A stretch of DNA of 64,000 nucleotides from Terrilactibacillus sp. S3-3 (GTDB taxonomy: Bacteria > Bacillota > Bacilli > Bacillales > Sporolactobacillaceae): positions 434,001 to 498,000 of the forward strand of contig CP129291.1 of the NCBI GenBank assembly GCA_030437565.1, written 5' to 3'. Numbering within the stretch: the stretch's first letter is position 1; every line of letters starts with the position of its first letter. Made by a program: the position numbers and the translations under genes. Positions 31,730 through 42,257 of the stretch are shown one piece after another. Under the pieces are notes generated by a model. That model worked only from the letters and a program-made list of their open reading frames with translations, had not been told where the DNA came from and did no database searches.

Positions 31730-32104
31730 CGGTTTATATACAACTTTTTGAGTTTTATTGACGACTTTTCATGTTTTATTTACAAGTTTTCTGCTTTTAT
31801 ATACAAGTCGGGCCGGGCCCGGTTTTGGTTCGGAGCTTTGACCAACTTTTGTCGGTTTATATACAACTTTTTGAGTTTTATTGACGACTTTTCATGTTTT
31901 ATTTACAAGTTTTCTGCTTTTATATACAAGTCGGGTCGGGCCCGGTTTTGGTTCGGCTGCTTTGACCAACTTTTTTGGCGGTTTATATACAACTTTTTGA
32001 GTTTTATTGACGACTTTTCATGTTTTATTTACAAGTTTTCTGCTTTTATATACAAGTCGGGCCGGGCACGGGCCTGGTTTGGGTTCGGAGCTTTGACCAG
32101 CTTA
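31730..32104. repeat. Three tandem copies of a ~124-bp intergenic repeat
   Basis: Units begin at 31730, 31853 and 31979, each opening CGGTTTATATACAACTTTTT and closing with a GGGCCCGGTTTTGGTTCGG-like segment and GCTTTGACCA. Within a unit, four 20-21-nt subunits recur with the core TTTAT(A/T)TACAAGT. Copies are nearly identical. An open frame across it reflects only the repeat. No gene here. Confidence 0.95.
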
Positions 32105-32264
32105 CTCATCAAGACCGTTCAGTCGTTTAAGATTGAACAACCTGATTGACAAAAAGAGCAGAGCATTAATTATAGTTTAAATAATTAGATATTTGTGCTG
32201 ACACAATGCCCATCCGCTGCTAAAAGGGTTCGGTTTTAATAGCGCTTGTTTAGAGCGGTTAAGA

Positions 32265-32305
32265 GGCTGTATATCAAGGATTGATCCTGATATATAGCCT
32301 TTTTT
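32265..32305 (+). terminator. Strong terminator, possibly an attenuator, upstream of hutH
   Basis: GGCTGTATATCA (32265-32276) pairs with TGATATATAGCC (32288-32299) with one mismatch, followed by six Ts. It lies 106 nt before hutH and no gene precedes it closely. In B. subtilis hut is controlled by HutP at a terminator before hutH; whether this one is such an attenuator is inference. Confidence 0.75.
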
Positions 32306-32410
32306 AATGCTTAAAAAAAAAATTTATCCTTTCAGCGGAATAAAGCGCAGCCGCCTTAAGTGAATGCTTAACCAATTATCGTGACTTTTACGGGACAGGA
32401 GGAAGAGATC

Positions 32411-33948
32411 ATGACCATATATCTTGACGGCAATCACTTATCATTTGAACAGATTGTTGATGTGCTTGAGAATGGGGCGGACGTGCAAATCAGCGCAGCC
32501 GCCTGGCACAATGTGGAGACGAGCAGACAAACGGTTGAACGGCATATTGAAGAGGGACACGTGATTTATGGCGTGAATACCGGATTTGGCAAATTCAGCG
32601 ATCAATTGATTTCTAAGAGCGATATTGAAACGCTGCAAGTGAATTTGCTTAGAAGCCATGCCTGTGCTGTCGGCGAGCCTTTTTCAGAAAAGGTGAGCCG
32701 GGCGATGATTCTTTTACGGGCCAATGCCCTGGCGAAAGGATTTTCCGGTGTCCGAAAAGAGACACTCCAGGCGCTTGTCGATTTCCTGAATCACGGCGTC
32801 CATCCGGTCATTCCCTCTCAAGGGTCACTTGGAGCGAGCGGCGACTTAGCGCCGCTGGCTCACCTGACATTGGTGCTGATTGGCGAAGGCGAGGCTTATT
32901 TTAAGGGGGAAAAACTCAGCGGTAAAGAAGCGTTAGAAAAAGCCGGATTGCGGCCATTAGTTTTGAAAGCTAAGGAGGGTCTCGCATTAATTAACGGTAC
33001 TCAGGCGATGACAGCGATGGGCTGCGTTGCCTATCTCGAAGCCCACCAGCTGGAAAGAACAGCTTTGGGGATTGCGGCGTTGACACTGGAGGCGCTGCAA
33101 GGTGTCGAAGAAGCTTTTTGCCGGAATCGCATCTTGTTCGGCCTTATCCGGAACAGCAGGAAGCAGCGGCCCGTATTCTGTTTTATATAAAAGGAAGCAG
33201 GCTGACGACAAGACAGGGGGAGATCCGCGTTCAGGATGCCTATTCGCTTCGCTGTATTCCTCAAGTACACGGAGCGATCAAGAGGGTGCTGGATCGGGTT
33301 AAAGACGATCTGCTGATTGAAATCAATGCCGTGACAGACAATCCATTGATTTTTTCCGACACAAAGCACGTGATTTCCGGAGGTAATTTCCATGGCCAGC
33401 CGATCGCTTTTGCGATGGACTTTCTCGGCATTGCGCTTGCGGAACTGGCCGATATTTCGGAGCGGCGGATCGAAAGGCTGGTCAATCCGCAGCTGAATGA
33501 TCTGCCGGCTTTTCTAAGCGCGCATCCGGGGCTCGAATCCGGTTTAATGATTACGCAATATGTTGCGGCTTCACTCGTTTCGGAAAATAAGACGCTTGCC
33601 CATCCTGCGAGTGTGGACTATTCCTTCATCTGCCAATCAGGAAGATCACGTGAGCATGGGAACGACGGCTGCCCGCCATGCCTATCAAATTGTTCAGAAT
33701 ACCTGCCGCGTGCTAGCCATTGAGGCACTGTGCGCAGCCCAGGCGGTCGATATCAGGGGCAAAGAGAAATTGGCGCGCCGAAAACCGGTGAACTTCATCA
33801 CCTGATCCGCGACCTTGTTCCTTTTGTTGATAAAGACAGGTCATATTCCCGAGAGATTGAGAAATTGGCGGAAGCGATAAGAAAAGGAAAATGGAACCTG
33901 GATACACCGGCCGAAGAACATAGCGAAAATGATGATTCCGCCATTTAG
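32411..33948 (+). CDS. hutH: Histidine ammonia-lyase HutH (frameshifted)
   Basis: Converts histidine to urocanate and ammonia. About 512 residues. Start ATG 32411 with AGGAGGAAG at 32398-32406. [14 protein letters not shown] near residue 55, then [17 protein letters not shown], whose Ala-Ser-Gly forms the MIO cofactor. Later parts: [13 protein letters not shown], after a shift near 33115 [34 protein letters not shown] and, after a shift near 33620, [16 protein letters not shown] third shift lies near 33775. No hutU, hutI or hutG follows in the window, so it stands alone here. Confidence 0.95.
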
Positions 33949-34267
33949 GCCTTGCCGGGCTGTCTACAATTGAAAGCGGGACTGCACCGCTAGGCTGGGC
34001 TGAGAAGCGGTGAAACGGACGACAGCAAGATTGTGCTAGTCAATCGAAGGATTTTCTAGAGAAGGACATTTATTCAAAATGAGTTTTGGGGCTAAAATTG
34101 GTTGTATATAAGTGTTACAGTTCGTATAAGTAAAGTGCCTAAATTGAACGTTTATGGGGCTGTGCTTCTTCAACTAACGTGGCAGTTTAGTTCAATAAAA
34201 AAAAAGGTTATTTCGTTATGTTGTCGAATAATATAATTACGAAGATTAGATTATAAAGGAGAACGAT
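33949..34267. other. Intergenic region of 319 bases
   Basis: No gene seen. The right half becomes markedly AT-rich and marks the left edge of the compositionally different 34.2-41.9 kb segment. Confidence 0.5.
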
Positions 34268-34612
34268 ATGCAAAAAAAAGGACAATTGGAAGTTTTTAAC
34301 CTACATAAATTAATACAGGACCAAAAGGAATATACAAATTTTATTGTGAGCGAAGTAAATGATCACGCTCTTAGAATAGCTGTAATAAATGGAGATTTTC
34401 ACTGGCATAAACACGAAGATTGCGATGAATTATTTTATGTATTAGAAGGTGAACTTTTCATAGACTTAGAAAACAATAATACAGTTTCTTTGAAACCAGG
34501 GGAAATATTTACTATTCCTGCTAATACAATGCATCGAACTCGTTCAAATGAACGGACAGTTAATATATGTTTTGAAAAGACAAGTAATGATATAAAAGGG
34601 GAAAATAGTTAA
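34268..34612 (+). CDS. Small cupin-domain protein
   Basis: Intact, 114 residues, with ATAAAGGAGAACG before the ATG. Single cupin barrel: motif 1 is HWHKHEDCDELFYVLEGEL, supplying two His and a Glu for metal, and motif 2 is PGEIFTIPANTMHRTRS with a third His. Such stand-alone cupins can be isomerases, dioxygenases or sugar-binding proteins; no substrate can be assigned. Its AT-rich composition and undamaged frame differ from the surrounding genes, in line with recent acquisition. Confidence 0.88.
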   Translation: MQKKGQLEVFNLHKLIQDQKEYTNFIVSEVNDHALRIAVINGDFHWHKHEDCDELFYVLEGELFIDLENNNTVSLKPGEIFTIPANTMHRTRSNERTVNICFEKTSNDIKGENS

Positions 34613-34745
34613 TTGTAAATCATCTACGGTGTAATGCCACTTACGAGTGCTTTGGTTTAACAAACGAACAAAAAGGTCGATTCCCAATCGTACAGGAAAA
34701 TCGAGTATTACGATTTGAATTAATCGCTTTAATTGACAAAAAAGT

Positions 34746-34768
34746 GGTGCGGGAGAAAATCCCGCACC
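34746..34768 (-). terminator. Terminator of the MMPL operon
   Basis: GGTGCGGGA (34746-34754) and TCCCGCACC (34760-34768) form a perfect stem. On the minus strand it is followed by an ACTTTTTT tract. It lies 11 nt past the MMPL stop. Confidence 0.9.
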
Positions 34769-34778
34769 ATATATCTGT

Positions 34779-37083
34779 CTATTTAGCCATGTTTTTGTGC
34801 TGCGTAATGCTTTTTCTCTTTGCGGTTTCCTTTCTGCTGAAAGGAAGCCACCAGTTCCATTTGCCAAGAAGAGCCATTGTCGCAGGCACCATAATGAAAC
34901 GAATGATCGTAGAGTCAATAATAATAGCGACGGCCATGCCGAAACGAAACCTAATGTTTGGATCGGCAGCATATTGGAGAATGCAAATCCACTGAACACC
35001 GCTATCATTAGCAAGGCCGCGCCTGAAATAAGGGGCCCAGTCCGATCCAGTCCCAATGCGACAGCTTCGTGATTATTGCCGGTTTTTTCATACATTTCTT
35101 TCACATTACTCAAAAGCAGTACTTCATCAAATCTGTGCTGAGCCCAAACAGCAAAGCGACAAGCAACACCGGCACGAAATTTTGAATGTAGCCGTTGGCA
35201 TCAATATGGAAAAAGGATGCACCGTGGCCAAGGGCAAAGACGTAGACAAGGATCCCATAAGATGCCCCGATGGATAACAGATTCATAATAATGGCTTTGA
35301 GAGGAAGAAAAACGCTTTTGAACGTGAAAAGCAAAATGATGTAACCAATGAACAGCATCATGACGATTACCGGAATGAGACCTTGTGAAATCACACGGTT
35401 TGTATCGATCCCTTCGGATGTCGGACCTCCTACATACACGCCTATATCACTTGGCTTATGCGCCTCATTTACATAAGTATTTTGAATACGTCTGACCAGC
35501 TGACTACTTTTATCTGAAGCAGAATAGGAACCCGTATCGATATCGAGAACCATTGTGTCCTTTTTGCTATTTAAATATCGATGAATCATAAGTTTTTCGG
35601 ATTGAGATAATTGATTATAGTGTTCATTCAAAATGTTGCTTGTTTGTTCAGAATTTTTTGTACCAAGAGCGGTAAACAATGAATAGACGTGCTCGACATC
35701 TTTAGATTGATGGATTCGATGACTCAGATTTTCAACAAATTCCAGATTCTTCTTTGTTACTATTTTTCCGGAACGGGCTGTGAATCACAATATTAACCGG
35801 ATTAGTTGCACCAAGCCCAAATTGATGTTCGATTAGCTGATAGCCCTGCCTAACGAGAGACTCCTGCGGTAAGATACGGACATCCGGAGTGAATGTTTTC
35901 AGCTCTTTGGCGGGGAAGGCAAAAATGACAATAATGACAAGAGAAACAACTAAGAAAAAGACCGGACGCCTCATGATCATCTTGGTAAATCGATACCATC
36001 GATGTTTTTTAGGATTGGCGTCATTCTCTCTAAACCAAGGAAGTGTCAATCGGTTGATATTGGAACCAAGAAACAGCAAAATAACAGGAAGAAACAGTAG
36101 GCTTGTAATAATTGACATTAGACAACGACGATTGCTCCTAGAGCAATAGCCTGGATGGCCGACAAATGGACGAGAAACAGTGACGACATCGCGGCAGTTA
36201 CTGTTAGGCCGGAATAGAATACAGTTCGACCGGCTGTTGCCAATGTTGTTTTTAGTGCGGTAAGAGTATCTTGGTATTTTAATTCATCTTTAAACCGGCT
36301 GACGATAAATAATGTGTAATCCGTACCTATCCCCAGGCCCAGCATTGTTACTGCATTGGAAACGAAAGCGGATAATTCCATGTGTGAAGCGATAACATAA
36401 AGGATTCCTAAACTCATGATCACTGAAGAAATCGTGACAATTAAAGAAGTAAGAGCAGAGATGACACTGCGAAAGATGAAAAGCAAAACGACAAAGATTA
36501 GCGGCAGAACGTAGAGTTCTGTTGAAACCAGCCCTTTTTGGCTGAAGACGGTCGTATCACCCCAAACGGCGGAAATACCTACTAAATAGGCTTTTACGTG
36601 TTCTTTTTGAGCAGCATATCAAGCCGTTGTTCCATTGCCGGCAGTTCATTAATTGCGTATCCTTCTTCTGTTTTCAGACTGATAAAACCGATCGATGTAT
36701 GGTTATCTTTTCCTGTCAACGCAGCATGTGAACTAGCTGGCGCATTGAGAAGCGTGAGCACTGATTTAACATCTTTCTCTTTTTTTAAATGGCTCATGAT
36801 ACGACTCAAGTGATGACGATAATCAGAGGTATTAACTTTATTCGTTTTATCTTTCACAACAAGAGTCAGCGATGTATCACCCCGACCCGTAAATCCTTTT
36901 GTTGTCAATTGCTTGGCCTCAAGTGACTGTGAATGGGTGACATCCCATCCTCCGCCGCTTAAAAGAGGTGTGACTTTTGACCCGAAAAAGCCACCAAAAA
37001 TAATGGCAATAATAAAGACTAGCAAGATTAGAAACCGCGCTTTCATCAAAAAAAACACTTAGTTTATCAAATAGAGCTTTCAT
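34779..37083 (-). CDS. MMPL/RND-family membrane exporter (many frameshifts)
   Basis: Large transporter of the MmpL/YdfJ-YdgH type, about 730-770 residues when joined. The ATG at 37083 has AGGGGGGCC upstream (MKALFDKLSVFF). An N-terminal helix (ILLVFIIAIIFGGFFG) is followed by an extracytoplasmic loop with QLTTKGFTGRGDTSLTLVVKD, a block of five helices (MLGLGIGTDYTLFIVSRFKDEL is the MMPL signature), a second loop, and a second helix block ending GFGMAVAIIIDSTIIRFIMVPA and GKWNWWLPF. Shifts are seen near 37055, 36590-36490, 36118, 35740, 35690, 35112 and 34965. MMPL proteins export lipids, siderophores or signal-like small molecules. Last gene of the avrD-type operon. Confidence 0.87.
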
Positions 37084-37794
37084 GAGATGGCCCCCCTGGT
37101 GTGTTGAGAGAGAGCTTTTTACTCTTTCTTGAGCAATGCGAATAGCTTCGTCGACATCCATAAGACATTTTAGATTTAATAAGCTGACTATCTGTTTCAA
37201 ACGGTTTTCAAGTGTGCCGTGAACAACATAATATTTAATCCCTAATTCTTTAATTGTTTTTTTTATTAATAAATCATCACATAATTTGCGAAAAGACTCA
37301 CTTTGTGGTCGATGACCGTCTCTAACTAATGGGAATTCAATAGGTAAATGAATGAATACATTATAGTTTTCAAGAGCATAATTTTTTACCACATTACCGA
37401 AACTGTCAATAAATCAATTTAATAATTTTTTATAGGGTAATGTTGTTAATTTGGACTTTATCTTTTGTATTTTATTATTTCCCAAGTAAATATTGGATTG
37501 TAGTCTTGCAAGACCATAAACATATTCATGAATCGAAGAGCCGTCTGTTACATAGTCCCCAACTATACTTTTTTCGTTTATTACGCGTTCAATGAATCTT
37601 CGTATACCCAATTCATATAGCTCAAAAATGGTACACTCTTCAAGCTGTTTACCTGGAGCATAAATAGGTAATAGTTCACGCATGGTACGTGCATACGACC
37701 TGCTAATTCCTGTTAATGTTGATAAAGCTTCAGTAGTTGTGGTTTTTCCGGATGAATAGGATCCTGAAATAGCTACTTTTTTATTATTCTGCAT
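37067..37794 (-). CDS. P-loop ATPase/kinase-like protein (AAA_28/NadR-like), with in-frame TGA
   Basis: About 240 residues. Walker A is ISGSYSSGKTTTTEAL at residues 9-24; ARTMRELLPIYAPGKQ and VGDYVTDGSSIHEYVYGLARL follow, resembling the AAA_28 group of nucleotide kinases such as NadR. The reading frame meets a TGA at 37416-37414 and continues in the same frame (FIDSFGNVVKNY, HLPIEFPLVRDGHRP, YYVVHGTLENRLKQI), so this break is a substitution-type stop, unlike the indels elsewhere. The end is unclear: a shift in the G run near 37092 would give a stop at 37067, overlapping the MMPL start. Its start overlaps the avrD-type stop by 11 bases. Role unknown; perhaps activates or phosphorylates the AvrD product. 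Confidence 0.72.
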
Positions 37795-38798
37795 TTTGAT
37801 TACCTACCTTTTTGTAGTTACTAGGAAGTTGGTGAGCTAGTTTGACTTTTAATTCAAAGTCATCAATATTAGGTAGTCTAACTGTTATTGTACTTGTTCT
37901 CCAATGTTGTCCTCGTAAATTTAGAAGTTTCATATTTTCAATAGTAGCAATTTGGTAAAAGGATGAAGGATTTTTATAGGGGGGTTCATATTTTAAATAG
38001 ATCTCTCTCATCCACAAGTTATTTGAGATACCTCTGTCTATACTATCCAATTGGTACAATAATGATTGCATTTGTTGAGAAGCACAGACAAATATGTCTA
38101 CTAGTGTGTAGCAAGGAAAAGGGAAGCGGATAAACCGTGGTAAGTTTCGCTTAACATAGTGTCATTAAATAATATTTTGATTTTAGAGAATATTTTTAGG
38201 CTTTTTAAGTCCACTATAGTTAATCCGACATTGTGATTTGAGCATTTTAGAATTTGATCATAGCAGTATGTTATATTTTTTTTGATCTATCTTAGGATCA
38301 TCGAAGTGTAGTCTAAAAACATTAACAGGGTGATAAATTGTTAGTTCAATCTTCATATTATCGACTTGGGTTTTAAATAGACTCTTATAATGACTATTTG
38401 ATTTTTTTTTTTTTAGTTCCTTTGTACTGACAGTGAACTGAAATTTTATTTAGTTTATAGACAGCATTTGCTCCAGACTTCATATGTAGTTCACAAATCC
38501 ATGCATGCTCAAGCTCTTTTTCGGATAAACCAAATAATTTACGAATAAAGTTTTCACTCATGTATAAAGCAATTAATAAACCATCTAGTGTGGTTAAATG
38601 AGGTTCTGTTGTATGTTCTTTTTTTTGTGACCATACCCCTGAGTAAACAATTTTGCATGCCGAATTTTCTTCTCCATTTGTCCAATCGTACTCAACGTTT
38701 TTGAAATGATGTCGTGCCAATTTAAAACCGTAGCTAAAAAATCGTTTCTTTTCGTCTCCTAAAATTTGATTAATGTTTTGGTATGTTATAATATCCAT
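37784..38798 (-). CDS. AvrD-family protein (frameshifted)
   Basis: About 336 residues, matching AvrD in length and order. Start ATG 38798 is fixed by AAGGAG 8 nt upstream. N-terminal half: KKRFFSYGFKLARHHF, then CKIVYSGVWSQKKE and EPHLTTLDGLLIALYMSE, which correspond to the conserved AvrD blocks as I recall them (RFFGxGYKR; RPHLSTxDA). After a shift in the 12-base A/T run near 38397: FKTQVDNMKIELTIYHPVNV, SETYHGLSASLF; after a shift near 38098: LVDIFVCASQQMQSLLYQLD and SNNLWMREIYLKYEPP. P. syringae AvrD directs synthesis of syringolides, acyl-derived signal molecules. The enzyme is therefore a candidate maker of a small lipid-like compound. The family call comes from pattern memory and needs a profile search. 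Confidence 0.75.
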
Positions 38799-38931
38799 AA
38801 CATTTACTCCTTTCTTTAAATTAAATATAAAAAATAATAAGATGTTTTCCATCGGGGCATCTCGCCATTAATTAGGCGCGACTCCGCATTATTCATTTCT
38901 TAATTTCAGAATATAAAGTGGGGCGCATCCA

Positions 38932-40805
38932 TTGAGATTTTTTGTTAGAAATCGAAGGAAGATTGTTATTGGTTTTTTATTGTTGTATTATTTTTTTTCT
39001 TCTTTCTGTTCTTGCAAGAGATTGGACATTCAGCTTACATTGGATTGGCTGTGGGGCAGGATGAGCGGCAACATTGGATAGTCAAAAAAGTATATCCGGG
39101 GAGTCTGGCAGACGTTTAACATTCCGATCGATTCACAAATTATTTCTATAGATAATCGGAAGCCCGCAAAAAATTTTGCCGTAAAAAAATGGCATGTCGT
39201 AGAGCAGGCACGGGAATTAAAGGTTATAAATAGTGGGCAGCAGTTAAAATATATTTTTCCGTTGAAAAATCAGCATCAAGTGTATCAATATTTGTCAATG
39301 GCTACACTTGCATCGATTGCTGTTCTTTTAGGAATTGTTGCTTTTTTTACAAACAACCTTTTTCAAGAAAGGTCCTGTATTTCAGTCTCTTTTCTGTTTT
39401 AAATGGTGTTGCTTATCTATCGGCTATCGCCTGTAGTGAAGGATTGGTATGGGGGCGAATCTGTTTCTTTCTTTCGATGGCATGGCTTCCGCTGACATTA
39501 ATGAAGTTTGTCCGTTACTTTTTGATTAAAGAGAGCCCGTCGAGAGGAGAAAGCTGGCTGGAAACTGTTTTTAAATGGGCGGCCGCCATCGGAACAATTT
39601 TATTGTGTATTCATTTTTGTTGTTTCAGTTGCCGGCCGCTTTGATAGAGATGCTGGAATCACAATTGTTTATGCCTTTTTTTGTCAGCCTTGTTGCCAGT
39701 GTATCCATGTTGCAGGTTCACTTATTTAAATATGCTTCTCAAAAAAAGAAAAATATCAGGATTTGTTGTTCTCTTTAGCTTTGGTTATCAGCTATTTTCC
39801 GTTTTATCTATTTTATATTTTTGCTGGGAAAAATATGGAACCGTTTATTGTGACCGTTTTTTTTTTTTTTCCAGTTAATTTGATTGTTGCTTTTTTTATT
39901 TTGGTAAAAAAAAAATCATGTGATTATTCTTTCGTGGAGTTTTCCTATCTTTATTTTTAGAATAGGTTACTCTGTTTTGACCATTGTATTATTTTACAAT
40001 CTTTTTATCTTTTTGAATGAACAAAACAAATGGATGATTGCCTTTTTTTCTGTGATTTTAAGTGTTACCTTTTATTTATTTTATCAAAAATTGGATAGTT
40101 GGAATCAAATAAGAAGATCCAAAGCTTTAAAACCGTTCGATCATTTGGAAATAGATATTAATGATAATTTTGTGATTTTGGCTAAAGAAAAAGAGCGAGA
40201 ACAAATTATGATTCAATTGCACGATAATGTGATTCAAAAACTGGTTTATATTATCCGTAATCTGCGTGAAGCGGAGAAACAAAAAGACAACCGTAGATGA
40301 TGATCAAACCGATTATTGATCACAGCGAGGAGATGCTTTTTCAATTAAGGGAGTTATGCACTGATATCTATCCATCAATGATAGAAGACTTAGGTTTAAA
40401 AAAGACTATTTTTTCATTTGCTAAGGAAATGATGAAGAATCATATGGTGAATATTACCCTCCAAATTGATCAGTGCGATGAAAAACGCATAATGGTTCCG
40501 GTTAAACATGAAGTCTTTCGGATGATGAAAGAATTAGTTGTGAATGCGATTAAACACGCCGAGGCAAAACAAATTAACATTCTGTTACTGATCGACCAGA
40601 AATGGATCACATGAATGTAGAAGATAATGGAAAAGGAATGGATGAACAAACCCGTATACATAAAAGTATCGGTTTGACGTCCATTAAGAAGGAAACCGAA
40701 ATGTACGGAGGAAGTCTGAGATTGCTCAGCAAAAAAGGTCAAGGAACAAAAGTGATGATTAATATTCCGCTTATACAGAAGGTAGCGAGTAGCTATGAAT
40801 CATAA
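38932..40805 (+). CDS. ComP-like membrane sensor histidine kinase (many frameshifts)
   Basis: About 620 residues when joined, starting at TTG 38932 (RFFVRNRRKIVIGFLLLYY). A short extracytoplasmic PDZ-like region follows the first helix (VYPGSLADV, PIDSQIISIDNRKPAKNF), as in ComP. Then some eight membrane segments, and a cytoplasmic HisKA_3 domain: QIMIQLHDNVIQKLVYIIRNL with the phospho-acceptor His, MKELVVNAIKHAEAKQ (N box), VEDNGKGMD (G1) and GLTSIKKETEMYGGSLRL with GQGTKVMINIPL (G2). At least seven frame changes, mostly in T/A runs. It is divergent from the avrD-type gene (134 nt between starts) and overlaps the regulator gene. No comQ or comX gene is visible. Confidence 0.85.
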
Positions 40806-41418
40806 AATTAAAATTGATTCTTGTCGATGATCACCAGATGGTTCTGTCAGGACTTGTCAATACGCTAAACAAAAATGACAAAATAGAGGTTGTGGCTTCG
40901 TTTTCCGATCCTTTGCAGGCCATCAAAGAAATGGACAATATAGCGTGCGATGTGCTTGTCTCGGATGTCAGAATGAAACAAATGAACGGTCTGTTATTTG
41001 CTAAAGAAATAAAGAAGCAATTTGGAGACAAAATCAAAATTGTGCTAATCTCTGGGTTTTATACGGAAGATTACCATAAAAGCGCTCTTGAAATCGGTGT
41101 CCATGCCTTTTTGCCGAAAAAGAAGCAACTGATGAGCAGCTTCTATCTGTGATCCAACAAGTGGCATTGGACAATGTTATTGTCCCGTTTGATTTGTTTC
41201 CAGTTAATAATCGGGATAAGTTGACTGAAACCGAGGTCAAAGTGCTTCATTACATTGCCCTGGAAAAGACAAATGATGATATTGCACAACTGCTTTTTAT
41301 CAGTAAAAGAACGGTTGAACATCATTTGACATCCATTTTTAGAAAGCTTGGTGTACAAACAAGAGTGGGTGCTGTTGTTGAGGGAATCAGAAGAGGAATT
41401 ATTTCTGCAAACGGTTGA
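40795..41418 (+). CDS. NarL/ComA-like response regulator (frameshifted)
   Basis: About 208 residues. ATG 40795 overlaps the kinase stop. Receiver domain: LILVDDHQMVLSGLVNTL with the acidic pocket, CDVLVSDVRMKQMNGL with the phospho-acceptor Asp, and IVLISGFYTED (conserved Ser) and HAFLPKK (Lys). LuxR-type HTH at the end: LTETEVKVLHYIALEKTNDD followed by FISKRTVEHHLTSIFRKLGV. Shifts near 40810 and 41125. With the ComP-like kinase it forms a two-component pair of the kind that reads extracellular signals in Bacilli. A target site cannot be seen with confidence in the avrD-comP intergenic region. Confidence 0.88.
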
Positions 41419-41937
41419 GGAGAAATTTGGTGATTTATAATTAAGAAAGGTATTATATGTCTGTGCAATCATTTAGTTTTCATTATATTTGTCTTAGCTA
41501 ATATCTGCTTTTGTCAACGTGGAGTATATCTGGACACAATTGTCAACCCAATATTTGGAATATTTAAGCCTTTTTCGCAAATAATAGAGAATTGATCGAC
41601 GATTGTGATCACTTGCTGTCTGAAGTCATAACGGATCTTTGATTTAAAACTCAAAAGTTACTTGCAGATCTGCTTTGGTAATGTTTTCCCAAGTAAAGCA
41701 GTGGATAAAAAAAAAGTAAAAAAATTCAGCCTGTTATATCAATTAAATGATACAATTATAATTGTATATCAATAGATGCTTGGTCATTTATAGAATACGG
41801 ATGATGTCGGGCATAATAAAGGCTGCTGAGACATGTCTGTTTATGCAGTTGACTGCTGAAGGTAAAAGCGGTGAAATACATAGTCAGCAGGAAATAAGAG
41901 GGCTGTTGCTTAATTTGGAAGCAAAGTTGAGTCGAGG
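41419..41937. other. Intergenic region of about 519 bases
   Basis: No gene or clear terminator. AT-rich, ending at the start of the minisatellite array. I see no inverted repeat or mobile-element signature. Confidence 0.5.
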
Positions 41938-42257
41938 GTAACCCATTTCTAAGGCTACCCCATTCTGGGTGGAAGTCGCCCCATTTAGGCGGAGGCCGCC
42001 CCATTTGGAGAGGAAGTCGCCCCATTCTGGGTGGAAGTCGCCCCATTTAGGTGGAGGCCGCCCCATTTGGAGAGGAAGTCGCCCCATTTTGGGTGGAAGT
42101 CGCTCCATTTTGAGGTGAGTCGCCCCATTTGGAGAGGAAGTCGCCCCATTTAGGCGGAGGCCGCCCCATTTTGGGTGGAAGTCGCCCCATATCGAGCAAA
42201 GTCGCTCCAATTTGAAGCGAGGTCGTTCCATTTAGGCGGAGATCGCCCCATTTAGAT
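41938..42257. repeat. Minisatellite of ~21-nt units
   Basis: About fifteen consecutive units of 19-22 nt (mostly 21) with the plus-strand core GTCGCCCCATTT and variable tails such as TGGGTGGAA, GGAGAGGAA or AGGCGGA. Variants alternate in a partly ordered way. Proline/tryptophan-rich open frames on the minus strand (KWGDFHPEWGD) are by-products. Lies 85 nt before the amino acid permease gene. Confidence 0.95.

Noticed and set aside
31748-32149. 133-codon gene with repeated FIYKFSAFIYKSGRAR segments
   Set aside because: The frame exists only because the DNA repeat lengths are near multiples of three; there is no ribosome site and composition is unlike a protein.
38799-38931. ComA-type binding box between the AvrD-type and ComP-like genes
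   Set aside because: I found only short weak dyads (GATG/CATC), not a convincing TTGCGG-N4-CCGCAA-like site.
41938-42257. CRISPR array
   Set aside because: Units are directly adjacent at about 21 nt with no unique spacers, and no cas genes are near. It is a minisatellite.
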